DNA from: Candidatus Nitrosopelagicus sp. | Lineage (GTDB): Archaea > Thermoproteota > Nitrososphaeria > Nitrososphaerales > Nitrosopumilaceae | Length of the DNA stretch: 64,000 bases | NCBI GenBank assembly: GCA_028345195.1 | Contig: JAOMCX010000004.1 | Coordinates: 1 to 64,000 of the forward strand | Direction of reading: 5' to 3' | In this document: positions 1 through 8,747 of the stretch, piece after piece | Layout: each line of letters starts with the position of its first letter | Position numbering within the stretch: position 1 is the first letter of the stretch | The notes under the pieces: generated by a model | What the model was told of the DNA's origin: nothing | What the model saw: the letters and a program-made list of their open reading frames with translations, nothing else | Databases searched by the model: none | Translations under genes and position numbers: made by a program

Positions 1-149
1 ATTGTGCTCAATCTTTCATTTTTTTCTTGAATCTCGCTTTCTAATTTTTCAATCTCGCTTTCTGTTTCATCTTTAATTTTTTTCAGATTTTCGTTTGTTT
101 CCTGATAAACATTAACATCCTCCTTTTTTGTTTTTTTAAATAATCCCAT
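1..149 (-). CDS. Coiled-coil protein, N-terminal part only
   Basis: Partial gene whose start codon is at 147-149 and which runs off the left edge of the window. The 49 visible codons begin MGLFKKTKKEDVN and continue as a charged heptad-like stretch rich in Glu, Lys and Asn (ESEIEKLESEIQEKNERL), so a coiled coil is likely. No domain is recognisable. It lies 8 bases after the stop side of nothing else on this strand: the 65-residue membrane protein at 158-355 is immediately upstream in the same direction, so the two are probably co-transcribed. Function unknown. Confidence 0.6.
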   Translation of the reverse strand, partial: MGLFKKTKKEDVNVYQETNENLKKIKDETESEIEKLESEIQEKNERLST

Positions 150-157
150 TCTAACTC

Positions 158-355
158 TTAGATCCGCTTTGCCTTTTTAATAAATCTCACATAGAATCCT
201 CCTGCTCCGACTATTATTCCGAAGATTAAACATACAATTCCTAATTCTGGGTTATCTGTGTGTAAATTTGGTGCTAAAAACAATAACAATGCTCCAAAAA
301 TTATTAGAAAAAACCCTCCACCTTTTTTTTGTCTATTGTGTTCGTTATGAGCCAT
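158..355 (-). CDS. Small two-helix membrane protein
   Basis: 65 residues with a hydrophilic start (MAHNEHNRQKKGGG), two hydrophobic segments at about residues 14-30 and 39-57, and a basic tail (RFIKKAKRI). This is a small integral membrane protein with no family I can name. Its ATG directly abuts the lysS stop codon (no intervening base), which suggests it is translated from the same transcript as lysS. The positive-inside pattern would put both ends in the cytoplasm. Confidence 0.65.
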   Translation of the reverse strand: MAHNEHNRQKKGGGFFLIIFGALLLFLAPNLHTDNPELGIVCLIFGIIVGAGGFYVRFIKKAKRI

Positions 356-1945
356 TTAATTCACGTATTTACCAATTTTTTCCGCTACGTTCTTTTTTCC
401 AATATCTAAAATGAATGGGCCAATTTTTGGTCCTCTAGTAGTTGATAAAATAATTTGGTATAATACTTTGAAGAAATCTTTTGGTTCTATGTCGTCACCT
501 TTTGCAATTTGATATATCTCATTTTGTAAATCTTCAATTTCTTCATCTTTTTCTAAAAGAATAACCAGTTTACTTAGTGCACCTTTGACCTTTGAATCTA
601 CATCAATATCAATTTCATCAGATATGTCAAATTCATCTGCAAAATTTCCTGCCATTTCAATTAATTTATCAATTTCAGCTGATGTTTCTTTGATTGCATG
701 ATAATCGATTAATTTTTTATTTATTCTGGGAACTCTATCTTCTTTGAAAATCTTACATAATTCTAAAAGAAGTCTATAACTTACTTGGGCTGGTATCTGC
801 TTTGGAGGCGTTAATAGATTCACATATTCATACAATCCTTTTGATTTGACCAATTTAGCTTCATTATCAATCTTAATTTTTCCAAAAAATATTTTCTCCA
901 ATTCATTATATTCGTCCATAAGTGATGGTATGTCTTCAAATCCCAATTCTCTTGCACCTGTAATTCTCTTGTATAGTAACAATAGTATTGATTCAGGTGT
1001 TCCAAATTTCAACCATGTTTGAGATGTTACCACATTACCAAGTGATTTTGATATTTTCTTTCCACCTTTGTCCAAAAACATTTCATATTTTATGTGATGT
1101 GGATGTGGGAAATTCAAAACATCATCTGCAACCCAATCATTAACTTTGACTGAATCCATGATATCTTTTCCATATGCTTCGAATCTAATATCAAATGCAC
1201 TCCATCTTGCAGCGAATTCCACTTTCCATGCTAATTTTCCAAGATCTTTTTTAATGTCTGCTTCACCTTCGTGTCCACAACCTTTGATAATTTTTCCACC
1301 AATTTCTGCATCGTGACATTTGTAACGAACCTTTCTTTCATCAGATAGATACTCTGTTGCTTCTGCAACATACAGTCTGTTACATTGTGCACAAACTGGA
1401 AAATATGGTAGGAATTTTTGATATTTTTCTTGTCCAACCAAGTCTTCAATTTTGGCTCCAATTCTTTCACTCTGTGTTAAGATTGTGTGAATCTGTTCTT
1501 GCAGTAAGCCCTCTTTGTAGGTATCTCTTGCTCTTTTGAAGGTGTATTCTATTCCTAATTTCTCTAATCCATCCAAAAGCCTACTACTCATATTCATTCC
1601 ATATGATTCATGTTCTCCTGTATGATCTGGTATTAGCGATACTGGTTTTCCAATATGTTCTTCAAGCGAATCTGGAAACCCTGCTGGAATTTTTCTTAAT
1701 CCATCAAGATCATCTGAATATGCAATTAATTCTGATTTGTATCCCATATTTTCTAAAGCAAGTTTTACTCCGTATGCTCTAACCGCATCTCCTAAACTAC
1801 CGATGTGAGGAATACCTGATGCACCTAATCCACTTTCAACTCTGATTAAACTTGTATCTCTTCCCAACTGTTCTTCTCTTTCAATTAATTCAGATGCTAG
1901 TTTGTCAATCCATGTACCTTTCCCTATAACATTTTGTTCAGACAT
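356..1945 (-). CDS. lysS: Lysyl-tRNA synthetase, class I
   Basis: Charges tRNA-Lys with lysine in the cytoplasm. The 529-residue length and the motifs fit the archaeal class I LysRS family: HIGS signature at residues 47-50 (GIPHIGSLGD), KISKS near residue 300, and a Cys/His-rich insertion (CAQCNR ... CHDAE ... GCGHEGE) that probably binds zinc in the catalytic domain. The C-terminal helical part is the anticodon-binding region. The gene is followed at once by the 65-residue membrane protein and preceded by elp3 with only 6 bases between, so elp3-lysS form a likely operon linking tRNA charging and wobble modification. A class II LysRS is not visible here. Confidence 0.95.
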   Translation of the reverse strand: MSEQNVIGKGTWIDKLASELIEREEQLGRDTSLIRVESGLGASGIPHIGSLGDAVRAYGVKLALENMGYKSELIAYSDDLDGLRKIPAGFPDSLEEHIGKPVSLIPDHTGEHESYGMNMSSRLLDGLEKLGIEYTFKRARDTYKEGLLQEQIHTILTQSERIGAKIEDLVGQEKYQKFLPYFPVCAQCNRLYVAEATEYLSDERKVRYKCHDAEIGGKIIKGCGHEGEADIKKDLGKLAWKVEFAARWSAFDIRFEAYGKDIMDSVKVNDWVADDVLNFPHPHHIKYEMFLDKGGKKISKSLGNVVTSQTWLKFGTPESILLLLYKRITGARELGFEDIPSLMDEYNELEKIFFGKIKIDNEAKLVKSKGLYEYVNLLTPPKQIPAQVSYRLLLELCKIFKEDRVPRINKKLIDYHAIKETSAEIDKLIEMAGNFADEFDISDEIDIDVDSKVKGALSKLVILLEKDEEIEDLQNEIYQIAKGDDIEPKDFFKVLYQIILSTTRGPKIGPFILDIGKKNVAEKIGKYVN

Positions 1946-1951
1946 ATTTTA

Positions 1952-3532
1952 TCACAACTCCTTTGCCATATACGGCCCATTATTTTTATAATTTAATTTT
2001 CTATAATATTCTCTTGTACCTACTGCACTGATAACACATAATTTGTTTGATGATAAATCTGTTGCAGCAATTTCTTCTGCTTTCATCATTAATTTTTTTC
2101 CAATTCCTTGATGTTGAAAGCTAAATTCTTCCTGCTCACCAATACCAACTGCTTTTCCTAATACATGTAGTTCTCTTACGATTGATGTTTTATCGGTAAT
2201 TTCCTCTCTATGTGCATTTTGACTAGGTTTTCGTAGTCTCAAAAATCCATATGTTAAGTCATTTTCGTCATTAAATGACAAAAATATCTCTTTTCCACCA
2301 CATGCATCGTAATCTATTCTTTCTAGTTTTAATTCTGAAAATTCTTTTTTGTTATTCAAACCTGCTTCTCTACATCTAATACATTTGCATGATGTTCCTT
2401 GTTTTTCTAATTCCTGATGAACTTTTTGTCTTAAATTTCCCATCTTTGGACCATCAATAATTTCATCTGTTGTTATTTCTCGTTGGACTCTCATGATTCG
2501 AACCCATTTTGGCACCATTTTCTTAGATTCAGTTAAAACGTTAATCATTTCTTTTGTTGAATACGGTTTGTAATTTCCTAATTTATAATCATCATAAAGT
2601 GGAGTATCTTTTAAAACTAAAGCAGGATAAATTTTTAGCATATCTGGTTTGAACTCTTCCATTTCGAATAATTTTTTAAAATCCGCAATGTCTTCTTTTG
2701 GACTCATAGTTGGAAGTCCTGGCATCATATGTGCAACAACTTTGTATCCTGCATCTTTTGCAATTTGAAATGAACTTATTACTTGTTGTAAATTATGACC
2801 TCTATTCACGATATTGTAAACTCGTTCAGTTAGACTTTGAACACCAATTTCTACTCTGGTTGTTCCATAATCTAGCATCATATCCACATGTTTTTGTTGA
2901 CAATAATCTGGTTTTGTTTCTATTGTGAAACCAACATTTCGCATTTTTGCTTTTTCATTATTTCTTTTTGCATCTTCTAAGCTACTTGATTCAAATCCAT
3001 TAATTGCATCATAACATGATTTTATGAAATTTCGTTGATATTCATCTGGCATAAACAGGAACGTACCTCCTACGATAACTAACTCTAATTTTGTAGGATC
3101 ATGACCAAATGCGATTAATTGTTCAATTCTTCTTTTTATCTGAGTTCCAGGTTCATAATCATCTTCTATTGCACTAAGTGTTACCGGTTCTTTTCCTGTG
3201 TAGCTGTTTGGAGTATTGATCTCTGTTCCTCCAGGGCAAAAAGTACATCTTCCATGTGGACATGCAAACGGTTTTGGCATTATTGCAATGACTGTTACTC
3301 CTGAAGCTGATTTGACCGGTTTTTTTAGCAAAACTTTTTGAAGCTTTAAGAATTGTTCTTCGGTTGCAGATGATAATATTTCTGAATTTCTAGGTAGTCT
3401 TTCTAATGCATATTTTGCACATACTTCTTTTATTTCATTTTTAATTTGACTTTTTCCTGGATTATCAATTTGAGATAATTTCTCACAAATTTCTTTACAC
3501 GCATGTAAAAAATCCTCACTTAATTTCTGCAT
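1952..3532 (-). CDS. elp3: Elp3-type tRNA uridine-34 carboxymethyl-modifying enzyme
   Basis: Radical SAM/acetyltransferase enzyme that starts carboxymethylation of U34 in tRNA anticodons. 526 residues. The radical SAM cluster motif is CPHGRCTFCPGG near residue 90, followed by a TIM-barrel section with GIQSL and a C-terminal GNAT domain with the acetyl-CoA loop QHQGIGKKLM near residue 490. In eukaryotes Elp3 acts in a six-subunit Elongator; in archaea it works alone. It sits upstream of lysS on the same strand. The start ATG at 3532 has a hydrophilic N-terminus as expected for the family. Confidence 0.93.
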   Translation of the reverse strand: MQKLSEDFLHACKEICEKLSQIDNPGKSQIKNEIKEVCAKYALERLPRNSEILSSATEEQFLKLQKVLLKKPVKSASGVTVIAIMPKPFACPHGRCTFCPGGTEINTPNSYTGKEPVTLSAIEDDYEPGTQIKRRIEQLIAFGHDPTKLELVIVGGTFLFMPDEYQRNFIKSCYDAINGFESSSLEDAKRNNEKAKMRNVGFTIETKPDYCQQKHVDMMLDYGTTRVEIGVQSLTERVYNIVNRGHNLQQVISSFQIAKDAGYKVVAHMMPGLPTMSPKEDIADFKKLFEMEEFKPDMLKIYPALVLKDTPLYDDYKLGNYKPYSTKEMINVLTESKKMVPKWVRIMRVQREITTDEIIDGPKMGNLRQKVHQELEKQGTSCKCIRCREAGLNNKKEFSELKLERIDYDACGGKEIFLSFNDENDLTYGFLRLRKPSQNAHREEITDKTSIVRELHVLGKAVGIGEQEEFSFQHQGIGKKLMMKAEEIAATDLSSNKLCVISAVGTREYYRKLNYKNNGPYMAKEL

Positions 3533-3576
3533 GCTCTATGCAAATCGATGCAACATAAAATGGTTTAAATGATATT

Positions 3577-3999
3577 TTACTTCCGCTTAGGAGCTGCTTT
3601 CTTTTTACTTGCCTTCCGCTTAGGAGCTGCTTTCTTTTTACTTGCCTTTTTTCTAGATGGTTTTTTGATTTGTTTTTTTAATGATTCTAACTCGTCAGTT
3701 AAAGTTACCATCTCTTTGAGTACCTGTAATTCCCCTCTTAATGCTGATACTTGTTTCTCAAACTCTGCTTTCTTTTTTATTTCATCTTCCGATTGATTTT
3801 TTGCAGCTGATGAAGCTTGAACTTGTGCAGCAGATTCATTTTGTATTTTTTCTGCATCTTCAACTTTCTGTGTTCTTTCTTCCTCGCTCATTGGAGTTTC
3901 TTCATATTGGTCTAATTCTACTTCTTTCTTTTTTGCTAATCTTTCTAGATAGTCTTTTTCATACTCTGAACGTATCTCTTCTCTAGACTTATCACTCAT
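3577..3999 (-). CDS. Coiled-coil protein with histone H1-like lysine-rich tail
   Basis: 140 residues in two parts. Residues 1-110 are charged and alanine/glutamine-rich with heptad spacing (likely coiled coil). The last 30 residues are Lys/Ala/Pro repeats (KKASKKKAAPKRK twice), closely resembling the C-terminal tail of histone H1 or bacterial HC1-type proteins. The tail is encoded by two perfect 33-bp tandem copies. Binding to DNA or RNA through the tail is an inference. It is a single-gene unit between elp3 and the antiporter, all on the minus strand. Confidence 0.75.
   Translation of the reverse strand: MSDKSREEIRSEYEKDYLERLAKKKEVELDQYEETPMSEEERTQKVEDAEKIQNESAAQVQASSAAKNQSEDEIKKKAEFEKQVSALRGELQVLKEMVTLTDELESLKKQIKKPSRKKASKKKAAPKRKASKKKAAPKRK
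3580..3645 (-). repeat. Two perfect 33-bp tandem repeats in a coding tail
   Basis: Units at 3580-3612 and 3613-3645 are identical. Each encodes 11 residues (ASKKKAAPKRK type) of the H1-like tail. The identity at DNA level, not only protein level, points to recent slippage or duplication. Confidence 0.9.
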
Positions 4000-4068
4000 G
4001 GATTTTTTCTGAACCGGTATGATTTAAATAATTTTTAAAATAGTTTGAACCACACATTCGTTTATTCT

Positions 4069-5295
4069 CTAATTATCCTCTGTTTTCACTGCAACTTCTC
4101 TTCTATAATCCATCTTCAACCAAATTGGTGTGATTATAGTTGTGACTGCTACCATGAGAACGATTGTTGTGTATACATCTCCTGTCAATACTCCTGATGA
4201 TAATCCAACTCCTGCAACAATCAATCCTACCTCTCCTCTAGAAATCATTCCTATTCCTACTCTCATTCCTGCTGCTTTATTTTTCAAAAATAGAATTGAT
4301 GGTAATCCACATCCAAATAATTTAGTTGCAATTGCAATTGCAATTACAACTGCACTTAACATTAACACATCCAGGTTTACCGTTCTAAAGTCTACTTGCG
4401 CACCAATTATTGCAAAGAACAATGGCGCAAAAATCAATCCTATCCTACTAATGAAATTCTCTATTTTCTCAAATACTTTTGTGGCTGAAAGAGCCATTCC
4501 TACCGCAAATGCTCCTACAATTGGAGATAATCCCAACATACCTGCAATTGCTGCAGCACCAAAGAATGATGCAGTTGCTATTCCCTCTACACTTCCTGTT
4601 GCTTTCCAAATTCTAGGTGTGATAACTTTTGGAATTACGAAAATGGCTGTAATTAATATCGCTGCAAAGAATCCTAATACCTTAAGAATTGTAAATGTAA
4701 CATCTACCAAATCAATATTGTCTATTGCTTCTGCACCTCCAAATGATGTAACGACAGATAATACTGCAATTGCCAAAATATCATCTACGACTGCTGCTGC
4801 AATAATTAAACGAGCTTCTGGTGATTTAATCTTATTAAACTCCTTTAGTACTTGAATTGAAATTGCTATACTAGTTGCAGTAAGTGCGGTTGCAATCATC
4901 ATTGCTTGTAATGCATCAAATCCAAATGCTTGAAATACTAAAAGTCCTGCAAAGAATGGAACTACTACACCTAGTGTTCCTACTGTAAATGATGCCTTTC
5001 CACCACGCAAAAATTCTTTTGGTGTCATCTCTAATCCTGCCATAAACAAAATTACAATTGCACCAATCTCTCCAAGTGTTCTAAGTTCTGGCCCGATTTG
5101 TAAAATTGATTCTCCTGTATCTGGATGAAGCAAAAATGCTCCTAGTGCAAATGGTCCAATAATCATTCCTGCCAATAATTCTCCTAGCACGATTGGCAGC
5201 TTTATTCTACTGAATAATTCACCCATTAGTTTTGCAGCTGCTAGTAAGATTCCTACTGCAATGATAACTTCAATGAAGCCTGCTTCTGCTGCCAT
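4069..5295 (-). CDS. Cation:proton antiporter (CPA2 family)
   Basis: 408-residue integral membrane protein with about 12 hydrophobic segments, matching the monovalent cation:proton antiporter-2 (Kef/NapA-like) transmembrane domain. Family features include the LGELLAGMIIGP segment near residue 37 and TALTATSIAISIQVLKE with the AVVDDILAI motif near residue 165, where the aspartate pair is the ion/proton site in NapA-like proteins. It ends shortly after the membrane domain, so the TrkA-N regulatory domain of Kef proteins is missing. Likely role: Na+ or K+ efflux and pH homeostasis. It is flanked by purM on the same strand with 71 bases between. Confidence 0.88.
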   Translation of the reverse strand: MAAEAGFIEVIIAVGILLAAAKLMGELFSRIKLPIVLGELLAGMIIGPFALGAFLLHPDTGESILQIGPELRTLGEIGAIVILFMAGLEMTPKEFLRGGKASFTVGTLGVVVPFFAGLLVFQAFGFDALQAMMIATALTATSIAISIQVLKEFNKIKSPEARLIIAAAVVDDILAIAVLSVVTSFGGAEAIDNIDLVDVTFTILKVLGFFAAILITAIFVIPKVITPRIWKATGSVEGIATASFFGAAAIAGMLGLSPIVGAFAVGMALSATKVFEKIENFISRIGLIFAPLFFAIIGAQVDFRTVNLDVLMLSAVVIAIAIATKLFGCGLPSILFLKNKAAGMRVGIGMISRGEVGLIVAGVGLSSGVLTGDVYTTIVLMVAVTTIITPIWLKMDYRREVAVKTEDN

Positions 5296-5366
5296 TATCT
5301 AATATTTTTAGAATTACGTCATATAAGCCAAATCTAGTAAAATTTTCTAAGACAAGATGTTATTTT

Positions 5367-6395
5367 CTATGCAATTTTCAATTTATTAATAAAAACGCCC
5401 TTGTTTTTACTAATTCTGCCAATTTCATAAGATTTCATCTTGTGTTTGTTGAAAATTTTATGGATATCTTTAACTTGATTTTCTGGTGAAATGATACAAA
5501 ATCCCACTCCCATGTTGAATGTTTTGTACATCTCTTCATTTTTCACTCCTGTATCTTCAATTAATTGCATTAATGCTGGAGTCTTTGGCATGTTATCCAA
5601 ATGATATCCTATTTTCTTCAATCTCAATAATTTTGTAAATGATCCTCCTGTGATGTGTGCTAATCCGTTAATCTTACATTTCTTTAGTATCTCTAAAACT
5701 GGCTTTACATAAATCTCGGTTGGACGTAAAAGTGCGTTACCTAAATTTCCAACTCCTTTGATGTTATCTTTGACTGAATATTTTGACAAAAGTGCTTTTC
5801 GTGCTAATGAATATCCGTTTGAATGTAAACCTGAACTTTGTATTCCAATAATTACATCATTTGGTTTTATTTTATCTCCCAAGACCATCTCTTTTTTTGA
5901 AAGCATTCCTACAACCATTCCTGCAAGGTCAAATCCAAAACCTTTACCTGAAATCAAGTCCGACATTATTGCGGTCTCCCCTCCTACAATTGGCATCGCT
6001 GATTTTTTTGCACCCTTTACCAGTCCTGATACAATCTGTTTGAATATTTTTTGATCATTTTTGTTTGCAGCAATATAATCTACAAATGATATTGGTGTTG
6101 CACCTATACAGATTATATCATTAACATTCATTGCAATACAATCTATTCCAATTGTATCATATCTTTTCAACATATTTGAAATAATCACCTTTGTACCAAC
6201 ACCATCGGTATGTGTTGCTAATAATTTTCCTCCAGGAATTTCAACAATACCTGCATAATGACCAAAACCATGTTTCATCTTGGCCAGTTTTTGTAAATTG
6301 TGTGTTGATTCTATTAATTTACCAATTGCTCGTTGACTTTTTTTAATCTCCGAAATGTCAACTCCTGCTTTTTTGTAAGTTATTGCCATACCCAT
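5367..6395 (-). CDS. purM: Phosphoribosylformylglycinamidine cyclo-ligase
   Basis: Makes aminoimidazole ribonucleotide in purine synthesis (ATP-dependent ring closure of FGAM). 342 residues, the usual length. Family motifs: GVGTKVIIS near residue 65, DCIAMNVNDIICIGATP near residue 85, and the ATP-grasp-like PurM C-terminal domain with GLAHITGGSF. The start may be the ATG at 6395 or the one two codons later. It begins 4 bases after the stop of the PAC2 protein gene, so the two share a transcript. Confidence 0.94.
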   Translation of the reverse strand: MGMAITYKKAGVDISEIKKSQRAIGKLIESTHNLQKLAKMKHGFGHYAGIVEIPGGKLLATHTDGVGTKVIISNMLKRYDTIGIDCIAMNVNDIICIGATPISFVDYIAANKNDQKIFKQIVSGLVKGAKKSAMPIVGGETAIMSDLISGKGFGFDLAGMVVGMLSKKEMVLGDKIKPNDVIIGIQSSGLHSNGYSLARKALLSKYSVKDNIKGVGNLGNALLRPTEIYVKPVLEILKKCKINGLAHITGGSFTKLLRLKKIGYHLDNMPKTPALMQLIEDTGVKNEEMYKTFNMGVGFCIISPENQVKDIHKIFNKHKMKSYEIGRISKNKGVFINKLKIA

Positions 6396-6399
6396 TCAC

Positions 6400-7125
6400 C
6401 TACATGTACATATTTGAATCAATTTTTTTATGTTCTGAATATTTATCTGATAATTCTCTTAAATCTGCACCAATCTGTTTTTTCTGTTTCTTTAAATTTT
6501 TGGTACTAATTTCAGTCTCATACACTCTATTCACTGCATCAATAATTGTGGCTGCAGCTAGAGGATCTGGAGTTGCTTCATTAGCTTTTGCAAGTAATGT
6601 AATACCTCGAATTTTCCTAATTAGACACTCATTTAGTATTCCGCCTGAAATTCCGGTAATGAATCCTTGAGGAATCATTTGGATATCGTTTTCTTCCATA
6701 ACTCTACACAAGTCAACCTCTGCTGCAAAAAACGCATTTCCATCATGTTTTTTATCTGCAACTCCATCTAGCACTATTATCTCGTTTGAGCCTTTTTTCT
6801 CAGCCCAATCTAAAATTGCCATAGCTATATTGTAAATCCCATCTTTACTGATTATTATTTCACAAATTATTGCACAGATACTTCCATCGTTATTTGAATA
6901 AATTCTGAATGGATGTCTTAGTCTACCTTGCATGAATACTGTTGATGGTGGTAAGTGTTTTGAACGTAGAAATCCTATCTCTTTCATATCTAATTCATTT
7001 ATCATATGATCTACTGCTATCGTTCCAACTAATCCTGCTCCCACAAACCCGACAAAAATGGTAGGGTTTTTTAATTTATTTTTCTCTACTTCATAGATCT
7101 CTGCTTCTGGTATGTTAGACTGCAA
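6400..7125 (-). CDS. Proteasome assembly chaperone family (PAC2) protein
   Basis: 241 residues matching the archaeal PAC2/DUF75 family (PbaB-like), which in archaea and eukaryotes helps assemble 20S proteasome alpha rings. Recognisable parts are the N-terminal VGFVGAGLVGTIAVDHMI segment and FITGISGGILNECL near residue 155, which correspond to the conserved glycine-rich loops. The C-terminal 40 residues are basic and probably helical. It lies directly upstream of purM in the same direction. The exact role here, proteasome assembly or another ATP-grasp-like chaperone activity, cannot be read from sequence. Confidence 0.85.
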   Translation of the reverse strand: MQSNIPEAEIYEVEKNKLKNPTIFVGFVGAGLVGTIAVDHMINELDMKEIGFLRSKHLPPSTVFMQGRLRHPFRIYSNNDGSICAIICEIIISKDGIYNIAMAILDWAEKKGSNEIIVLDGVADKKHDGNAFFAAEVDLCRVMEENDIQMIPQGFITGISGGILNECLIRKIRGITLLAKANEATPDPLAAATIIDAVNRVYETEISTKNLKKQKKQIGADLRELSDKYSEHKKIDSNMYM

Positions 7126-7176
7126 TGTTTTATTGATTATGTTTTGTTTAATTACTTGTTCGCTTGATGAAGAAAT

Positions 7177-7260
7177 ATGTCTCGTGGAATGATTCGTATA
7201 ATTATTTTTGGAACTGGTTCTATACTGTTTGTTTTGTTATATGCATCACGAATATTTTGA
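7177..7260 (+). CDS. Mini membrane protein, 27 residues
   Basis: ORF of 27 codons beginning MSRGMIRIIIFGTG with one hydrophobic segment (residues 6-23) flanked by Arg residues. It lies in the gap between the divergent PAC2 gene and the minus-strand winged-helix gene. A TATA-like TTTAATTA at about 7146-7153 is 24-31 bases before the ATG, which would suit leaderless transcription. No family known. It may be a chance ORF, but the charge pattern and promoter spacing make it plausible. Confidence 0.35.
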   Translation: MSRGMIRIIIFGTGSILFVLLYASRIF

Positions 7261-7261
7261 T

Positions 7262-7609
7262 CTAATTCTTCTCATTTATTGTAAATAAATCCAGCATAAT
7301 TCTTCCTTTTTCTGTAATGGTATAGATCACATTTGATCCTACTCTTTCTTTTTCTATGAATTTGTATTCTACACAAAAATGTAGATAATTCAGAAAAGAT
7401 TTTTTCATTCTTATCTTTGATTTTGAATATAAATCCGAAAATGTCATTGGGTTTGAGTTTAATTGATATAATAATTTCAATAGAGAGAGTGTACTGAATT
7501 CCTTTGTTTTTGCTCTAACTGCGTCTAACACTTGTTCATCTCGTTGAATTATGAATCCTTCAAATCGCTCTGCTACTTCTAGTGGCACATATGTCAATCT
7601 TGCTCTCAT
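7262..7609 (-). CDS. Winged-helix transcriptional regulator
   Basis: 115 residues. The segment from about residue 45 (LLKLLYQL..PMTFSDLYSKSKIRMKKSFLNYLHFCVEYKFIEKE) has the helix-turn-helix plus wing pattern of archaeal small winged-helix regulators, ending in YTITEKGRIML. The target is unknown. The N-terminal 40 residues may form a dimerisation helix. It is a single gene; upstream of it on the other strand lies the Ca/Na antiporter gene, so an involvement in regulating that gene is possible but unproven. Confidence 0.75.
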   Translation of the reverse strand: MRARLTYVPLEVAERFEGFIIQRDEQVLDAVRAKTKEFSTLSLLKLLYQLNSNPMTFSDLYSKSKIRMKKSFLNYLHFCVEYKFIEKERVGSNVIYTITEKGRIMLDLFTINEKN

Positions 7610-7775
7610 ACAGTATAGTACCGTACTTTACCATATTAAGGTTAAGTCATGCATTGTTGAGCTATTTGATCAGATTTACTAAACTTGAACAAATCTTGAC
7701 ATCTATTTTCCTTGTTAGAATTGTGAATTATAGGGAAGGAATGTGATTTAAACAAGATATCTTGGCATAGTTGTT

Positions 7776-8747
7776 GTGGATATACTTGATATTGGAAGTG
7801 TACTTGCAGGTTTAGTCCTTCTTTGTATTGGTGGATATGCCATAGTTTCTGGCGGTGTTTCTCTTGCAAAAAAACTTCGAATTAGTAGTATGATAATTGG
7901 TTTAACAGTCGTGGCATATGGTACCTCTACTCCTGAACTAGCTGCTTCTCTACTAGCTGCCTTTAATTCGCATACTGAATTAATCCTAGGAAACATTGTT
8001 GGAAGTAACGTCAGCAATGTTGGTATGGTGATTGGAATTTCTGCAATATTTACCCCTCTTCTAATTAGTAAAATTACTGTTAGTAGATGGATTCCAATTA
8101 TGATTGGTGTATCCTTGTTGGTTGTAGCAATGTCATATGATGGTGAAATCTCACAAATTGACGGCATCCTATTAATTGCAGCACTTATTGCATTTACCGC
8201 TTATACTATCAAAACTGTCAAAAAACAAAAAATTCAACAAAATGAAACTATCGAAAATGAAGCATTAGAAGGTGAATATTTCTTATCAAAATACAAAATT
8301 GAAACTTATCCTCAATCATTTGGTCTGATTGCAGCTGGAGTAATACTGCTATTTCTCGGTGGTCATCTCACAGTTGATGGTGCTGTAAATCTTGCTGAAA
8401 CTTTGGGATTGTCTCAACTAGTTATAGGAGTTGTAATTGTTGCAATTGGAACATCGCTTCCAGAATTAATTACATCTATTATCGCAATAGCTAAAAAACA
8501 AACCGATATTGGTGTAGGAAACATTGTTGGAAGTAACATATACAATATTCTATTGATATTGGGAGTTTCTTCAGCTATTGTTGGAATACCTGTCTCCTCT
8601 GATGTCTTTTCAAATTATTACATAATGATTGCATTTAGTCTTGTTTTATTCATTGGATTCAGAAAATCTATTCCACGATTTGTAGGGATTGGACTTACAA
8701 TCGCATTTGTCGCATATTTGGTGAGTCTTTTACTTAATTTTTTCTAG
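7776..8747 (+). CDS. Calcium/sodium antiporter (CaCA family)
   Basis: 323-residue, about ten-helix membrane antiporter of the YrbG/CaCA family. Both inverted alpha repeats are intact: GTSTPELAASLLAAF with GNIVGSNVSN (residues 50-85) and GTSLPELITSIIAIA with GNIVGSNIYN (residues 225-260). The Glu residues in the two GTS-PE motifs are the Ca2+/Na+ binding positions. The start is a GTG at 7776. The 3' end overlaps the convergent cofH gene by 14 bases. Confidence 0.9.
   Translation: MDILDIGSVLAGLVLLCIGGYAIVSGGVSLAKKLRISSMIIGLTVVAYGTSTPELAASLLAAFNSHTELILGNIVGSNVSNVGMVIGISAIFTPLLISKITVSRWIPIMIGVSLLVVAMSYDGEISQIDGILLIAALIAFTAYTIKTVKKQKIQQNETIENEALEGEYFLSKYKIETYPQSFGLIAAGVILLFLGGHLTVDGAVNLAETLGLSQLVIGVVIVAIGTSLPELITSIIAIAKKQTDIGVGNIVGSNIYNILLILGVSSAIVGIPVSSDVFSNYYIMIAFSLVLFIGFRKSIPRFVGIGLTIAFVAYLVSLLLNFF

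Noticed and set aside
4130-4855. 241-codon plus-strand ORF over the antiporter gene
   Set aside because: Antisense shadow of a hydrophobic coding region (Asn/Thr/Pro-rich, no domain); the minus-strand antiporter explains the sequence.
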